A stretch of DNA of 7,359 bases, taken from assembly GCA_027065935.1 (NCBI GenBank), contig JAMONI010000306.1, positions 1 through 7,359 of the forward strand, in the 5' to 3' direction. Shown here piece by piece: positions 1-6,542 of this stretch. The position numbers and the translations under genes are program-made. The DNA is from Flavobacteriales bacterium. Lineage in GTDB: Bacteria; Bacteroidota; Bacteroidia; Flavobacteriales; Flavobacteriaceae. Within the stretch, counting starts at the first letter, position 1. Each line of letters opens with the position of its first letter. Below the pieces are notes generated by a model. The model saw nothing but the letters and a program-made list of their open reading frames with translations, did no database searches and had not been told where the DNA came from.

Positions 1-866
1 CACTCCATTTGCGTCCCGTTACGGATGTCAATGCCCGTAGGACAGACGTGTACACACTGCTTACAGTCGATGCAATCGCCCATCCCCAACGAAGCGCGGT
101 CTTGCCCTTTACGCATAGGACCGCGTTTTTCGCCGCGTTTGTAATCGTAAGTGACCAAAATGGTATTTTCGTCGGTCAAGACGCCTTGCAAGCGTCCGTA
201 GGGACAAACGATGATACACACTTGTTCTCTAAACCAGGCATACACGAAATAGTAAACGACGGTAAAAATCAAATAAATCAGCAATACGCCGGGTTGGGCA
301 AAGGGATTTTTCCAAAACGATACTACGTAATCGGTACCGGCAACATAGGCCCACATGGTGGAAGTGATGATGAGCGAAACGATAAAAAAGATCAACCATT
401 TGGTGCCTTTTTTGATGATTTTTTCCTTGTTCCACGGCATGCGGTCCAACTTCATTTGTTTGGGACGGTCGCCTTCGATGAGGTATTCGATTTTTCGATA
501 AACCATTTCCATCATAATCGTTTGCGGACAAAGCCAACCGCAAAAAATCCGTCCGTAAATCACGGTAAACAAAACGATGAAAATGGCACCGGTAACCAAC
601 AAAAACGCCAGCAAATAGAAATCTTGCGGAAAGAACGGACGTCCGAAAATGACAAATTTTCGTTCCAAGATATCAAACAACATAAATTGTTCGCCGTTGA
701 CCTTGATCAAAGGAAAGGCAAAAAACAAAATCAACAGCACAACGGCTACCAGCGTGCGCCGGCGGTACCACCGGCCTTTGGGTTTTTTGGGATAAATCCA
801 ATTTCGCAGTCCTTCTTCGGTGATGGTGGAAATACTGTCTCTGAAACTTTCGTTTTTGGCTTCCAT
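1..866 (-). CDS. ccoG: Cytochrome c oxidase accessory protein CcoG (FixG/RdxA-like), 3' end beyond window
   Basis: This is a membrane-bound iron-sulfur protein needed for cbb3 oxidase assembly; family work links it to copper reduction for the oxidase. The 288 complete codons show hydrophobic segments near residues 39-55, 83-104, 157-175 and 193-212. A CGWLCPQT motif (C109, C113) sits at the end of the second segment, followed by a VCIIVCPYGRLQG motif (C217, C221). The first [4Fe-4S] motif is CIDCKQCVHVCP (C265, C268, C271, C275), followed by TGID. The window ends inside C289, probably the first cysteine of the second cluster, so the rest of the ferredoxin domain and the C-terminal domain are missing. 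The start is the ATG at 864-866, giving MEAKNESFRD. The gene follows ccoP, but a terminator-like hairpin lies 17 bases before its start. No Shine-Dalgarno is visible, as is usual in Bacteroidetes. Identification is firm. Confidence 0.95.
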   Translation of the reverse strand, partial: MEAKNESFRDSISTITEEGLRNWIYPKKPKGRWYRRRTLVAVVLLILFFAFPLIKVNGEQFMLFDILERKFVIFGRPFFPQDFYLLAFLLVTGAIFIVLFTVIYGRIFCGWLCPQTIMMEMVYRKIEYLIEGDRPKQMKLDRMPWNKEKIIKKGTKWLIFFIVSLIITSTMWAYVAGTDYVVSFWKNPFAQPGVLLIYLIFTVVYYFVYAWFREQVCIIVCPYGRLQGVLTDENTILVTYDYKRGEKRGPMRKGQDRASLGMGDCIDCKQCVHVCPTGIDIRNGTQME

Positions 867-883
867 AAGTTTGCAGGTTTAAA

Positions 884-917
884 AAAATAAAGCAGTTGCT
901 ATGAACTGCTTTATTTT
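884..917 (-). terminator. Intrinsic terminator or attenuator between ccoP and ccoG
   Basis: A perfect 14-bp inverted repeat (arms 884-897 and 904-917, loop GCTATG) has the core AAGCAGTT/AACTGCTT. Read on the minus strand it runs into a U-rich tract complementary to A881-A887, as expected for a Rho-independent terminator after ccoP. The plus-strand side ends in TTTATTTT, so it could work in both directions. The ccoG ATG lies only 17 bases beyond the hairpin, which leaves no room for a promoter between them. ccoG expression may therefore rely on partial read-through. Confidence 0.8.
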
Positions 918-951
918 CGAATAGCGTTATGAGCTTAGTCTTTCATAGTTA

Positions 952-1575
952 TTATTCGGCTTGACAAACTTCACCTTCGGGCGCCTTGGGATTGGCGGGT
1001 TTGGTGCCGTGGAGATTTACCAGTATATAACTGGCCACTTTTTGAATTTTTTCGGCACCCAGTGATTTCCAAGGCGGCATACCTTTACTCGTTCCGTCCT
1101 GAATAATTTTAAAAACCGATTTGATATCGCAACCGTAAATCCAATTGTCGTCGGTCAGGTTCGGCCCGATTTGTCCTCCGCCGTCGGCCAAGTGACAGGC
1201 CGCACAGTTTTTGTCGTAAATGGCTTTACCTTCGGCCAGTGCGTCTTTATCGGTGAGGAGTGTTACCGTGTTTTCGTCCACAATATTGTGTTCTTTTTTG
1301 TATTTTTCCACTTGCGCCTTGTATGCGGCGGTGGCTCTTTCAAATTCTACATACTGGCTGTCTTTACCCATTACCCAGTAATAGGCGATATAAAACACGG
1401 CGATAATCAACGTGATGAGAAATCCCATACTCCACCAAGGCGGTAGGGGGTTGTTGAGTTCCTCGATGCCGTCGAAGTCGTGGTCGAGTTTGATTTCGCT
1501 TTCTTGTTCTATCGGAGTGGCTTTGGTGAGTTTTTTGATAAACCGGTCCAAAGCGGATTCGTTTTTGTGTGCCAT
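952..1575 (-). CDS. ccoP: cbb3-type cytochrome c oxidase subunit III, monohaem CcoP
   Basis: This is the membrane-anchored c-type cytochrome subunit that passes electrons into the cbb3 oxidase. The 207-residue protein begins with a soluble stretch containing the CcoP signature DGIEELNNPLPPWW (residues 35-48). One transmembrane helix follows (about 50-68), then a charged, probably helical linker (about 72-100), then a single cytochrome c domain. Its haem-binding CAACH is at residues 124-128, with the likely axial methionine M166 in KGMPPW. Classical proteobacterial CcoP is about 300 residues with two CxxCH motifs; here only one is present and the protein is correspondingly shorter. The reading frame is intact with clear ends, so this looks like a genuine monohaem form and not a frameshift. 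It starts 2 bases after the ccoQ stop. A terminator-like hairpin follows. Confidence 0.95.
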   Translation of the reverse strand: MAHKNESALDRFIKKLTKATPIEQESEIKLDHDFDGIEELNNPLPPWWSMGFLITLIIAVFYIAYYWVMGKDSQYVEFERATAAYKAQVEKYKKEHNIVDENTVTLLTDKDALAEGKAIYDKNCAACHLADGGGQIGPNLTDDNWIYGCDIKSVFKIIQDGTSKGMPPWKSLGAEKIQKVASYILVNLHGTKPANPKAPEGEVCQAE

Positions 1576-1577
1576 AA

Positions 1578-1754
1578 TTATTCGTTTTTGTCGTTAAACG
1601 GTAAATTTTTCAATTGGTCTTCTTTTTCTTTGGGCATTTTCAAAACATAGACGACGATACCGATGAACAGTGCAAAAAGGAACACTGTCCATACGGTATC
1701 GATGGTGCCTAAGAATTCTTCCGATGCCAAATAATGTTTTATGTTACGAATCAT
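1578..1754 (-). CDS. ccoQ: cbb3-type cytochrome c oxidase subunit CcoQ-like small membrane protein
   Basis: This 58-residue ORF fills the gap between ccoNO and ccoP: it starts 5 bases after the ccoNO stop and ends 2 bases before the ccoP start. It begins MIRNIKHYLASEEF, has one transmembrane helix around residues 20-38 (WTVFLFALFIGIVVYVL) and ends with a charged tail containing KMPKEKED. CcoQ (FixQ) proteins are short single-helix subunits that stabilise the oxidase complex, and their sequences are poorly conserved. The assignment therefore rests on size, topology and position in the operon more than on residues. Translational coupling with both neighbours is likely from the spacing. Confidence 0.85.
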   Translation of the reverse strand: MIRNIKHYLASEEFLGTIDTVWTVFLFALFIGIVVYVLKMPKEKEDQLKNLPFNDKNE

Positions 1755-1759
1755 CGGGC

Positions 1760-3931
1760 TTATTTTTGAGCGGTTTCAAGCTTTCGGGTGGTGTCGGTGC
1801 CTAATCGCTGCAGGTAGGCGATCAGAGCCACGATTTCTTTTTTGCTCAAATCCACTTCTTGTCCTTCGTAAGCTTCCATATAAGCCGGTGTTTTCTTTAC
1901 GCCGTTAGCTTCCAAGTCGGCTGCAATGGCTCGTGCCTGTTCTTCGATCGAAGCTTTGGCGTTGGCAATGTCTTCATCCGTGTAAGGTACGCCCAAAGTT
2001 TTTAAGGTTTTCAGCTTGGCTTCGATATCGGAAATGTCGTAATCGTTTTTCACGATCCATTGATAGTTGGGCATAATAGAGCCGTACATCACGGATTCGG
2101 GTTCGTACATATGGTTGAAGTGCCACAAGTTGGGCCGTTTACCCCCTTCACGGAACAGATCCGGTCCGGTTCGTTTGGAACCCCATTGGAACGGATGGTC
2201 ATAGACGTATTCACCGGCTTTGGAATATTCGCCGTAGCGTTCCACTTCAAAGCGGAAAGGACGAATCATTTGCGAATGACAGGTATAGCATCCTTCACGT
2301 ATGTAAATGTCACGTCCTACGATTTCGAGCGGTGTGTAAGGTTTGACCGCTTCGATTTTGGGAATGTTTTTATCGACAAAAATCGTGGGAATGATTTCCA
2401 CGGCACCACCGATAGCTACGGCAATAAAGGCCAATACGGTGAACAGCATACTACGTCGTTCGAGCCAATTGTGGAAATCTTCGCCTTGTGCGCGGGCGGC
2501 GGGAACGGGCTGAAGCGGTGCGGCTTCGGCGGCGGTGTCTTCCACCTTACGGCCTTGAACCGTTTTCCATAAGTTATAAACCATGATGAGCGAACCGATG
2601 AGGTATAGCGTTCCGCCGATGGCGCGCAGATAGTGCATAGGCAGGATTTCGGTTACGGTATCCATGAATTCGGGATACTTCAAGCTTCCGTCGGGGTTAA
2701 ACTGGCGCCACATGAGGAATTGGGTCCAACCGGCTACATACATGGGGATTACGTAGAGTAATAAGCCTATGGTACCCCACCAAAAATGCTGGTTGGCCAA
2801 TTTGACGGAATACAACCGGGTGCGATAAAGCCGGGGAATCATCCAATAGAGCATACCCATCACTAAGAATCCGTTCCAGCCTAAAGTACCCACGTGAACG
2901 TGCGCGATAATCCAGTCGGTGAAGTGGGCGATGGCATTCAAGGATTTGAACGACAGCATCGGTCCTTCGAAAGTGCTCATACCGTAAGAGGTAATGGCTA
3001 CTACGAACATTTTCAGGATGGGGTCTTCACGTACTTTGTCCCACACGCCCCGAAGGGTGAGCAAGCCGTTGATCATACCTCCCCAAGAGGGGAAAATCAA
3101 AGTGAAGGAGAAAATGGTGCCGAGAATTTGCACCCATTCGGGAACGGGCGAATAGAGCAAGTGGTGCGGCCCCGCCCAAATGTAGATGAAAATCAAGGTC
3201 CAAAAGTGAATGATGGACAGGCGGTAAGAATATACCGGACGCTGCGCCGCTTTGGGTACGAAATAATACATCAATCCGAGGATGGGGGTGGTGAGGAAGA
3301 AAGCCACCGCATTGTGTCCGTACCACCATTGCACTACGGCGTCTTCCACACCCGAATAGATGGAATAACTTTTGGTCAGCGTGACCGGAAGCGCCAGGTT
3401 GTTGAAAATGTAAAGCATGGCAATGGTTACGGCGGTGGAAATGTAGAACCAGATGGCCACGTAAATGTGTCGCACTCTACGTTTGAGGATGGTCCATAAG
3501 AGGTTGACCGTAAAAATCACCCAAACCACCGCTACGAGCAAGTCGATAGGCCATTCCAGTTCGGCATACTCCTTGGACTGGGTAATGCCGAGCGGAAGGG
3601 TGATGGCGGCCAATAAGATGATCAATTGCCATCCCCAGAAGTGCAATTTGCTCAACAAATCACTGGCCATACGGGTTTTGAGCAAACGCTGGGTGCTGTA
3701 ATACACCCCGGCAAAAATACCGTTACCTACAAAGGCAAAGATGGCGGCATTGGTGTGCAGGGGGCGAAGTCGGCCGTAACTTAACCAAGAGATTCCGTCC
3801 ATATAGTGCGGAAACCAATACAAATAGGCTACCATAAGCCCGATTGTAAAAGCCGTTACGCCCCAGATGATTGTTGCCCAGGCAAACAGCTTTACAATCT
3901 TGTCGTCGTAATAAAATCGCTCTTTTTCCAT
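1760..3931 (-). CDS. ccoNO: cbb3-type cytochrome c oxidase fused subunits I and II (CcoN-CcoO)
   Basis: This is the catalytic core of a C-family haem-copper oxidase, which reduces O2 to water in the inner membrane with high affinity. Residues 1 to about 460 are CcoN, a polytopic domain. H59 (RPLHTNAA) matches a low-spin haem b ligand. The Cu(B) ligands are H206 (WWYGHN) and H256/H257 (WAGPHH), with Y250 at the position of the cross-linked tyrosine of this family. H344 and H346 (HVHVGTLGW) match the haem b3 and b ligands. An Ala/Pro-rich linker (about 462-487) leads to CcoO: one transmembrane anchor (about 494-518), a haem c site CYTCH (548-552) and the probable axial M620 (SIMPNY). In proteobacteria CcoN and CcoO are separate genes; fusions occur in Bacteroidetes. 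No frameshift is seen and all key ligands are present. It lies 8 bases after ccoS. Confidence 0.97.
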   Translation of the reverse strand: MEKERFYYDDKIVKLFAWATIIWGVTAFTIGLMVAYLYWFPHYMDGISWLSYGRLRPLHTNAAIFAFVGNGIFAGVYYSTQRLLKTRMASDLLSKLHFWGWQLIILLAAITLPLGITQSKEYAELEWPIDLLVAVVWVIFTVNLLWTILKRRVRHIYVAIWFYISTAVTIAMLYIFNNLALPVTLTKSYSIYSGVEDAVVQWWYGHNAVAFFLTTPILGLMYYFVPKAAQRPVYSYRLSIIHFWTLIFIYIWAGPHHLLYSPVPEWVQILGTIFSFTLIFPSWGGMINGLLTLRGVWDKVREDPILKMFVVAITSYGMSTFEGPMLSFKSLNAIAHFTDWIIAHVHVGTLGWNGFLVMGMLYWMIPRLYRTRLYSVKLANQHFWWGTIGLLLYVIPMYVAGWTQFLMWRQFNPDGSLKYPEFMDTVTEILPMHYLRAIGGTLYLIGSLIMVYNLWKTVQGRKVEDTAAEAAPLQPVPAARAQGEDFHNWLERRSMLFTVLAFIAVAIGGAVEIIPTIFVDKNIPKIEAVKPYTPLEIVGRDIYIREGCYTCHSQMIRPFRFEVERYGEYSKAGEYVYDHPFQWGSKRTGPDLFREGGKRPNLWHFNHMYEPESVMYGSIMPNYQWIVKNDYDISDIEAKLKTLKTLGVPYTDEDIANAKASIEEQARAIAADLEANGVKKTPAYMEAYEGQEVDLSKKEIVALIAYLQRLGTDTTRKLETAQK

Positions 3932-3939
3932 AGTTGCGT

Positions 3940-4158
3940 TTATTTAGTTTTTAGGTTTTTCTCCTCTTTGGAATTATGCTTTATCGAACGAACGGTTTTG
4001 TTTTCTTTTCCGACCGGTTCGTCATCGTCAAATAACATGCGTACCGAAGGGGAATAGGCATCTTCAAATTGACCGCCTTTCATGGACCTGATAAAAAACA
4101 AAAGAAAAACCAAGGCTAACAAAAGGCTGACGAACATGGTGAGATATAAGGCTTTCAT
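3940..4158 (-). CDS. ccoS: cbb3 oxidase maturation protein CcoS
   Basis: CcoS is a small membrane protein required for inserting redox cofactors into cbb3 oxidase in the bacteria where it has been studied. The 72-residue product has one N-terminal transmembrane helix (about residues 4-24). It is followed by the family features GQFED (29-33) and RMLFDDDEP (40-48). The rest is a hydrophilic, lysine-rich tail longer than in many homologues, which often end soon after the Asp run. The ATG at 4156-4158 is preceded by an A-rich leader (AACAAAGAAAT). It is the first gene of the oxidase operon. In many bacteria ccoS follows ccoI, but here the next gene upstream is buk. Confidence 0.92.
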   Translation of the reverse strand: MKALYLTMFVSLLLALVFLLFFIRSMKGGQFEDAYSPSVRMLFDDDEPVGKENKTVRSIKHNSKEEKNLKTK

Positions 4159-4167
4159 ATTTCTTTG

Positions 4168-4179
4168 TTACAAACGTAA
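4168..4179. promoter_or_regulatory. Short palindrome in ccoS leader (possible operator)
   Basis: TTACAAACGTAA is two perfect 4-base half-sites around a 4-base spacer, placed about 10 bases upstream of the ccoS ATG and downstream of the predicted transcription start. It shares the core ACAAACGT with the palindrome at 4407-4420. Its minus-strand reading also contains TACGTTTG, a -7 match, but with no TTG at a good distance, so a second promoter is less likely. The function is inferred only from symmetry and position. Confidence 0.3.
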
Positions 4180-4202
4180 TATCCGGTCATTTTTACCGAA
4201 TA

Positions 4203-4233
4203 CAAATGTATTTATTTTTCACAAAATAACCAA
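4203..4233 (-). promoter_or_regulatory. Predicted Bacteroidetes-type promoter of the cco operon
   Basis: Read on the minus strand this is TTG (4231-4233), a 20-base spacer and TACATTTG (4203-4210). It matches the Bacteroidetes primary sigma consensus TTG-N19-21-TAnnTTTG exactly at the fixed bases. It would start transcription near 4197 and give a leader of about 40 bases before ccoS. The intergenic region is AT-rich, which makes chance matches more common, but both elements and the spacing fit. Confidence 0.65.
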
Positions 4234-4406
4234 TGTAAGCGGTAATTTTTTTATTGAAAATTTTGTATCTTAAGTTTCCAATCCTTTAAATGTTTTCATT
4301 TTTTTTCGTCTAATGCAATAAAATAATAATGACTTGTTAGAAAAAACGGGATTTTTTGTCGATATTTTTTAAATATGATTTAGGTCAGTTTTTGCAATTT
4401 TTTAAT

Positions 4407-4420
4407 GTAACAAACGTTAC
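4407..4420. promoter_or_regulatory. Perfect spaced palindrome GTAAC-N4-GTTAC (possible operator)
   Basis: GTAACAAACGTTAC has perfect 5-base half-sites around AAAC. It lies 7 bases beyond the buk stop and about 210 bases upstream of the predicted cco transcription start. The half-site/N4/half-site layout resembles sites of CRP/FNR-superfamily regulators, which often control cbb3 genes; that link is inference. On the plus strand it is followed by T6, so it could be a weak terminator, but the stem is only 5 bp and no plus-strand gene leads into it. Confidence 0.35.
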
Positions 4421-4427
4421 TTTTTTA

Positions 4428-5480
4428 TTATTTGTAGATTTTTGCATCGATTTGTCCGTTCCAAAGCAATGTTCCGTTAAAAGCCAATGCTTCCAATTCG
4501 TTTTCTCCGGGAAAGACTCGGATATCAAGGTTTAAGAAGCTCAAATAACTTTTCAAATTGTTTATAATATAACCGGATTTAGCCAAACCGCCCGTGAGTA
4601 GGATGGCATCCACGTTTCCTTTGAATACAATAATCATTTCTCCGACATATTTGGCGATTTGGTATATCATGGCATCCACGGTTTTTACTTGTTCGGGGTT
4701 ATTTTTTTCGAGTATTTCTTTAATATCGGCGGTATTGGTATAGGCTTTAACGCCGCCTTTGCCCGTAATCATTTCGAGCATTTGCGCCCGGGTGAATTTA
4801 CCCGAAAAAGCGGTTCTTACAAGATCACCGGCCGGCAAGGTGCCGCTTCGTTCGGGTGAGAAGGGGCCTTCTCCGTCCAAGGCTTGATTTACGTCCACCA
4901 CTTTTCCTTTTTTGTGTGCGCCGATGGAAATTCCTCCGCCCATGTGTACTACGATGAGATTCAAATCTTCGTAATTTTTTCCTTTTTGTCGGGCATATGT
5001 CCGGGCTACGGCTTTGTGATTAAGCGCATGAAAGACACTTTTGCGCTGAAAAAGCGGGTGCCCCGAGAACCTTGCTATATCGTCGAGTTCGTCCACGGTG
5101 ACGGGGTCGGCTATATAGGCCGGAACGCCGAGTTTGTCCGAGATCATTTTTGCTATCGGTGCTGCCGAATTGCTGGCGTGTTTCATAGGGGAACGTTTCA
5201 GGTCGTCCAGCATTTTGTTATTAATGACATAAACCCCCGAAGGAAGCGGTTTGAGCAAACCGCCTCGTGCCATGATGATATCGGGCTTGCGGTGGCGGAC
5301 AAAAATTTCGGTTTCGCGCAGTCGTATTTCGAATTGCAATTCTTCGGTCAGCGTGTTCCATTTGGCATCGGTTAGGTGATTGACGGATTTGATTTCTTCC
5401 GGGCGGGTTCCGGTGAAATAGCCCAACTTGGTGGAAGTGGAACCGGGATTGATCACGAGAATTTCGGGATGCTTTTTCAT
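4428..5480 (-). CDS. buk: Butyrate kinase (acetokinase family)
   Basis: Butyrate kinase catalyses butyryl-phosphate + ADP = butyrate + ATP in the cytoplasm. Some homologues prefer branched acyl phosphates such as isobutyryl-phosphate. The 350-residue length is typical of the family. Visible acetokinase-fold features are INPGSTSTK (10-18, the first phosphate-binding signature), FHALNHKAVAR (150-160), HMGGGISIGAH (179-189), GPFSPERSGTLP (205-216), LLTGGLA (294-300) and RVFPGENELEALAF (321-334). The start chosen is the ATG at 5478-5480 (MKKHPEILVI), because the motif-bearing N-terminus begins there. The in-frame extension upstream reads back into ptb and looks unrelated. The gene starts 4 bases after the ptb stop, so the two are one operon. 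It ends with tandem TAA codons. Substrate preference cannot be read from the sequence. Confidence 0.95.
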   Translation of the reverse strand: MKKHPEILVINPGSTSTKLGYFTGTRPEEIKSVNHLTDAKWNTLTEELQFEIRLRETEIFVRHRKPDIIMARGGLLKPLPSGVYVINNKMLDDLKRSPMKHASNSAAPIAKMISDKLGVPAYIADPVTVDELDDIARFSGHPLFQRKSVFHALNHKAVARTYARQKGKNYEDLNLIVVHMGGGISIGAHKKGKVVDVNQALDGEGPFSPERSGTLPAGDLVRTAFSGKFTRAQMLEMITGKGGVKAYTNTADIKEILEKNNPEQVKTVDAMIYQIAKYVGEMIIVFKGNVDAILLTGGLAKSGYIINNLKSYLSFLNLDIRVFPGENELEALAFNGTLLWNGQIDAKIYK

Positions 5481-5484
5481 CGAA

Positions 5485-6393
5485 CTATTTTTTAACGGAA
5501 AAGGCGGCCAAGTAAATGCTGTTGAGTTTGGTTTGTTCCGAATCCGCACGTGAAGTTAAAACGATGGGAAAAGGGGCGCCGATGACTACACCCGCCACTT
5601 CGGCCTCGGCAAAAAAGACGAAAGCTTTATACAAAATATTTCCCGATTCGATATTGGGGACCAACAAAATATCGGCATCGCCCGCCACATCGCCCGGAAT
5701 GTTTTTTTGTTGTTTGCTTTCCTTGCTGATGGCATTGTCAAAGGCCAGGGGGCCGTCGATCAGACAGTTCTTGATTTGGCCGCGCCGTTGCATAATGCTT
5801 AAAAGTGCCGCGTCAATCGTGCTGGGCATATCTTCGTTGACCATTTCAATGGCCGAAAGTGCGGCGATTTTGGGCTTTTCTATTCCGATACTCCGGACAA
5901 ACCGGATAGCGTTTTTAACGATTTGCACTTTGTGTTTGAGCGGCGGTAAAATGTTTAAGGCCACATCGGTAATTCCCAACAGCTTGTGGTAATTGGGCAC
6001 TTCGAACAAAGCGAAATGCGACAAAAATCTTTTTTCGCGCAAGCCGAAATCTTTATTTAAAACGCCCCTTAAAAGGGCGGCGGTGGTTACATTTCCTTTC
6101 ATCAAAATATCCGCTTGGCCCTTCACGACCAGTTCGACGGATTTCCGTATAATTTGTTCTTCGTCGGCTTCGTAATGAATTTCAAACCGGTCGAAATCTT
6201 CGCAACGGGATGAAAATCTATCGATTTCTTCTTTTTGTCCCACCAAAACCGGATCGATTACCCCGGCGCGATACGCATCGAATACGGCATCGATGGCGTG
6301 TTCGTCACCTGCGGCACAAAGCACCAATTTTTTTCTTCCGTTCTTAACGGCCAGATTTTTCAAATCGGAAAGCGAATGAATGACAGGTTTCAT
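5485..6393 (-). CDS. ptb: Phosphate butyryltransferase (PTA/PTB family)
   Basis: This enzyme catalyses butyryl-CoA + phosphate = butyryl-phosphate + CoA and supplies the substrate of the kinase encoded next. The 302-residue length fits short PTB enzymes; longer phosphotransacetylases carry extra N-terminal domains that are absent here. Conserved PTA/PTB stretches are ADILMKGNVTTAALLRGVLN (94-113), FLSHFALFE (123-131), ALSAIEMVNEDMPSTIDA (178-195), DGPLAFDNAIS (213-223) and the C-terminal region from VPNIESGNILYKA (245-257) to GAPFPIVLTSRADS (272-285). The start is the ATG at 6391-6393 (MKPVIHSL). A TTG further upstream at 6415-6417 is in frame but falls inside the predicted -7 element, so it is not used. 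Together with buk it serves acyl-CoA conversion with substrate-level phosphorylation, possibly in branched-chain amino acid breakdown (inference). Confidence 0.94.
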   Translation of the reverse strand: MKPVIHSLSDLKNLAVKNGRKKLVLCAAGDEHAIDAVFDAYRAGVIDPVLVGQKEEIDRFSSRCEDFDRFEIHYEADEEQIIRKSVELVVKGQADILMKGNVTTAALLRGVLNKDFGLREKRFLSHFALFEVPNYHKLLGITDVALNILPPLKHKVQIVKNAIRFVRSIGIEKPKIAALSAIEMVNEDMPSTIDAALLSIMQRRGQIKNCLIDGPLAFDNAISKESKQQKNIPGDVAGDADILLVPNIESGNILYKAFVFFAEAEVAGVVIGAPFPIVLTSRADSEQTKLNSIYLAAFSVKK

Positions 6394-6414
6394 AAACGAA
6401 TGGATGTTTTGATA

Positions 6415-6422
6415 CAAAGGTA
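6415..6422 (-). promoter_or_regulatory. Predicted -7 element of the ptb-buk promoter
   Basis: The minus-strand sequence TACCTTTG matches TAnnTTTG and lies 21 bases upstream of the ptb ATG, predicting a leader of roughly 15 bases. No TTG is present about 20 bases further upstream; the nearest matching position holds TTCAC (6443-6447), so the -33 box is weak. A regulator may be needed for full activity. Confidence 0.5.
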
Positions 6423-6465
6423 ACCATTCCCGCCTAATTATTGTGAAGCGGATGTTAGTTTTATC

Positions 6466-6481
6466 CGGAAGATTTCTTCCG
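6466..6481. promoter_or_regulatory. Perfect palindrome between divergent promoters (possible operator)
   Basis: CGGAAG-ATTT-CTTCCG is a perfect 6-bp inverted repeat with a 4-base spacer. It lies in the 149-bp region between ptb and the small plus-strand gene. It is about 45 bases upstream of the ptb -7 element and about 12 bases upstream of the opposite -33 position. Both predicted transcription starts point away from it, so it is probably not transcribed. That favours a protein-binding site over an RNA hairpin. Confidence 0.4.
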
Positions 6482-6492
6482 TTGCATCAAGC

Positions 6493-6522
6493 TTCGAGCG
6501 ATTAAAAAAATGCCTATATTTG
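6493..6522 (+). promoter_or_regulatory. Predicted promoter of the small gene and tRNA-Thr
   Basis: TATATTTG (6515-6522) matches the TAnnTTTG element exactly. The -33 position holds TTC (6493-6495) instead of TTG, with a 19-base spacer. Transcription would begin near 6529, about 14 bases before the ATG at 6543. An upstream in-frame ATG at 6510 overlaps this element and is therefore an unlikely start. With no break before the terminator at 6895-6920, the same promoter should transcribe the tRNA. Confidence 0.6.
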
Positions 6523-6542
6523 CAAAACAAAAATTCCGTGTT

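Noticed and set aside
9..890. 293-codon open frame on the plus strand opposite ccoG
   Set aside because: It is fully antisense to a well-conserved ccoG with cluster motifs in frame. Its own translation has low-complexity Gln/Asn/Lys stretches and no family features, so it is a shadow of codon bias.
1020..1034. CCAGT-ATATA-ACTGG inverted repeat inside ccoP
   Set aside because: It lies within the conserved cytochrome c domain coding sequence (SYILV region) and is best explained by the codons. There is no sign of a nearby regulated start.
2060..3499. Plus-strand open frames of 170 and 201 codons inside ccoNO
   Set aside because: They lie wholly opposite the catalytic core gene, show no recognisable protein features and lack promoter elements of their own.
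4340..4358. A6/T6 inverted repeat around CGGGA as a possible buk terminator
   Set aside because: The stem is only A-T pairs in an AT-rich region and would be unstable, so it is not a convincing terminator.
4884..5992. Plus-strand open frames opposite buk and ptb (about 160 codons each)
   Set aside because: Both are antisense to firmly identified enzymes, with compositions expected from reversed coding sequence.
6510..6542. Upstream ATG at 6510 as start of the small gene
   Set aside because: A perfect -7 promoter element (6515-6522) lies downstream of this codon, so it would not be in the transcript. The ATG at 6543 also gives a more plausible N-terminus.
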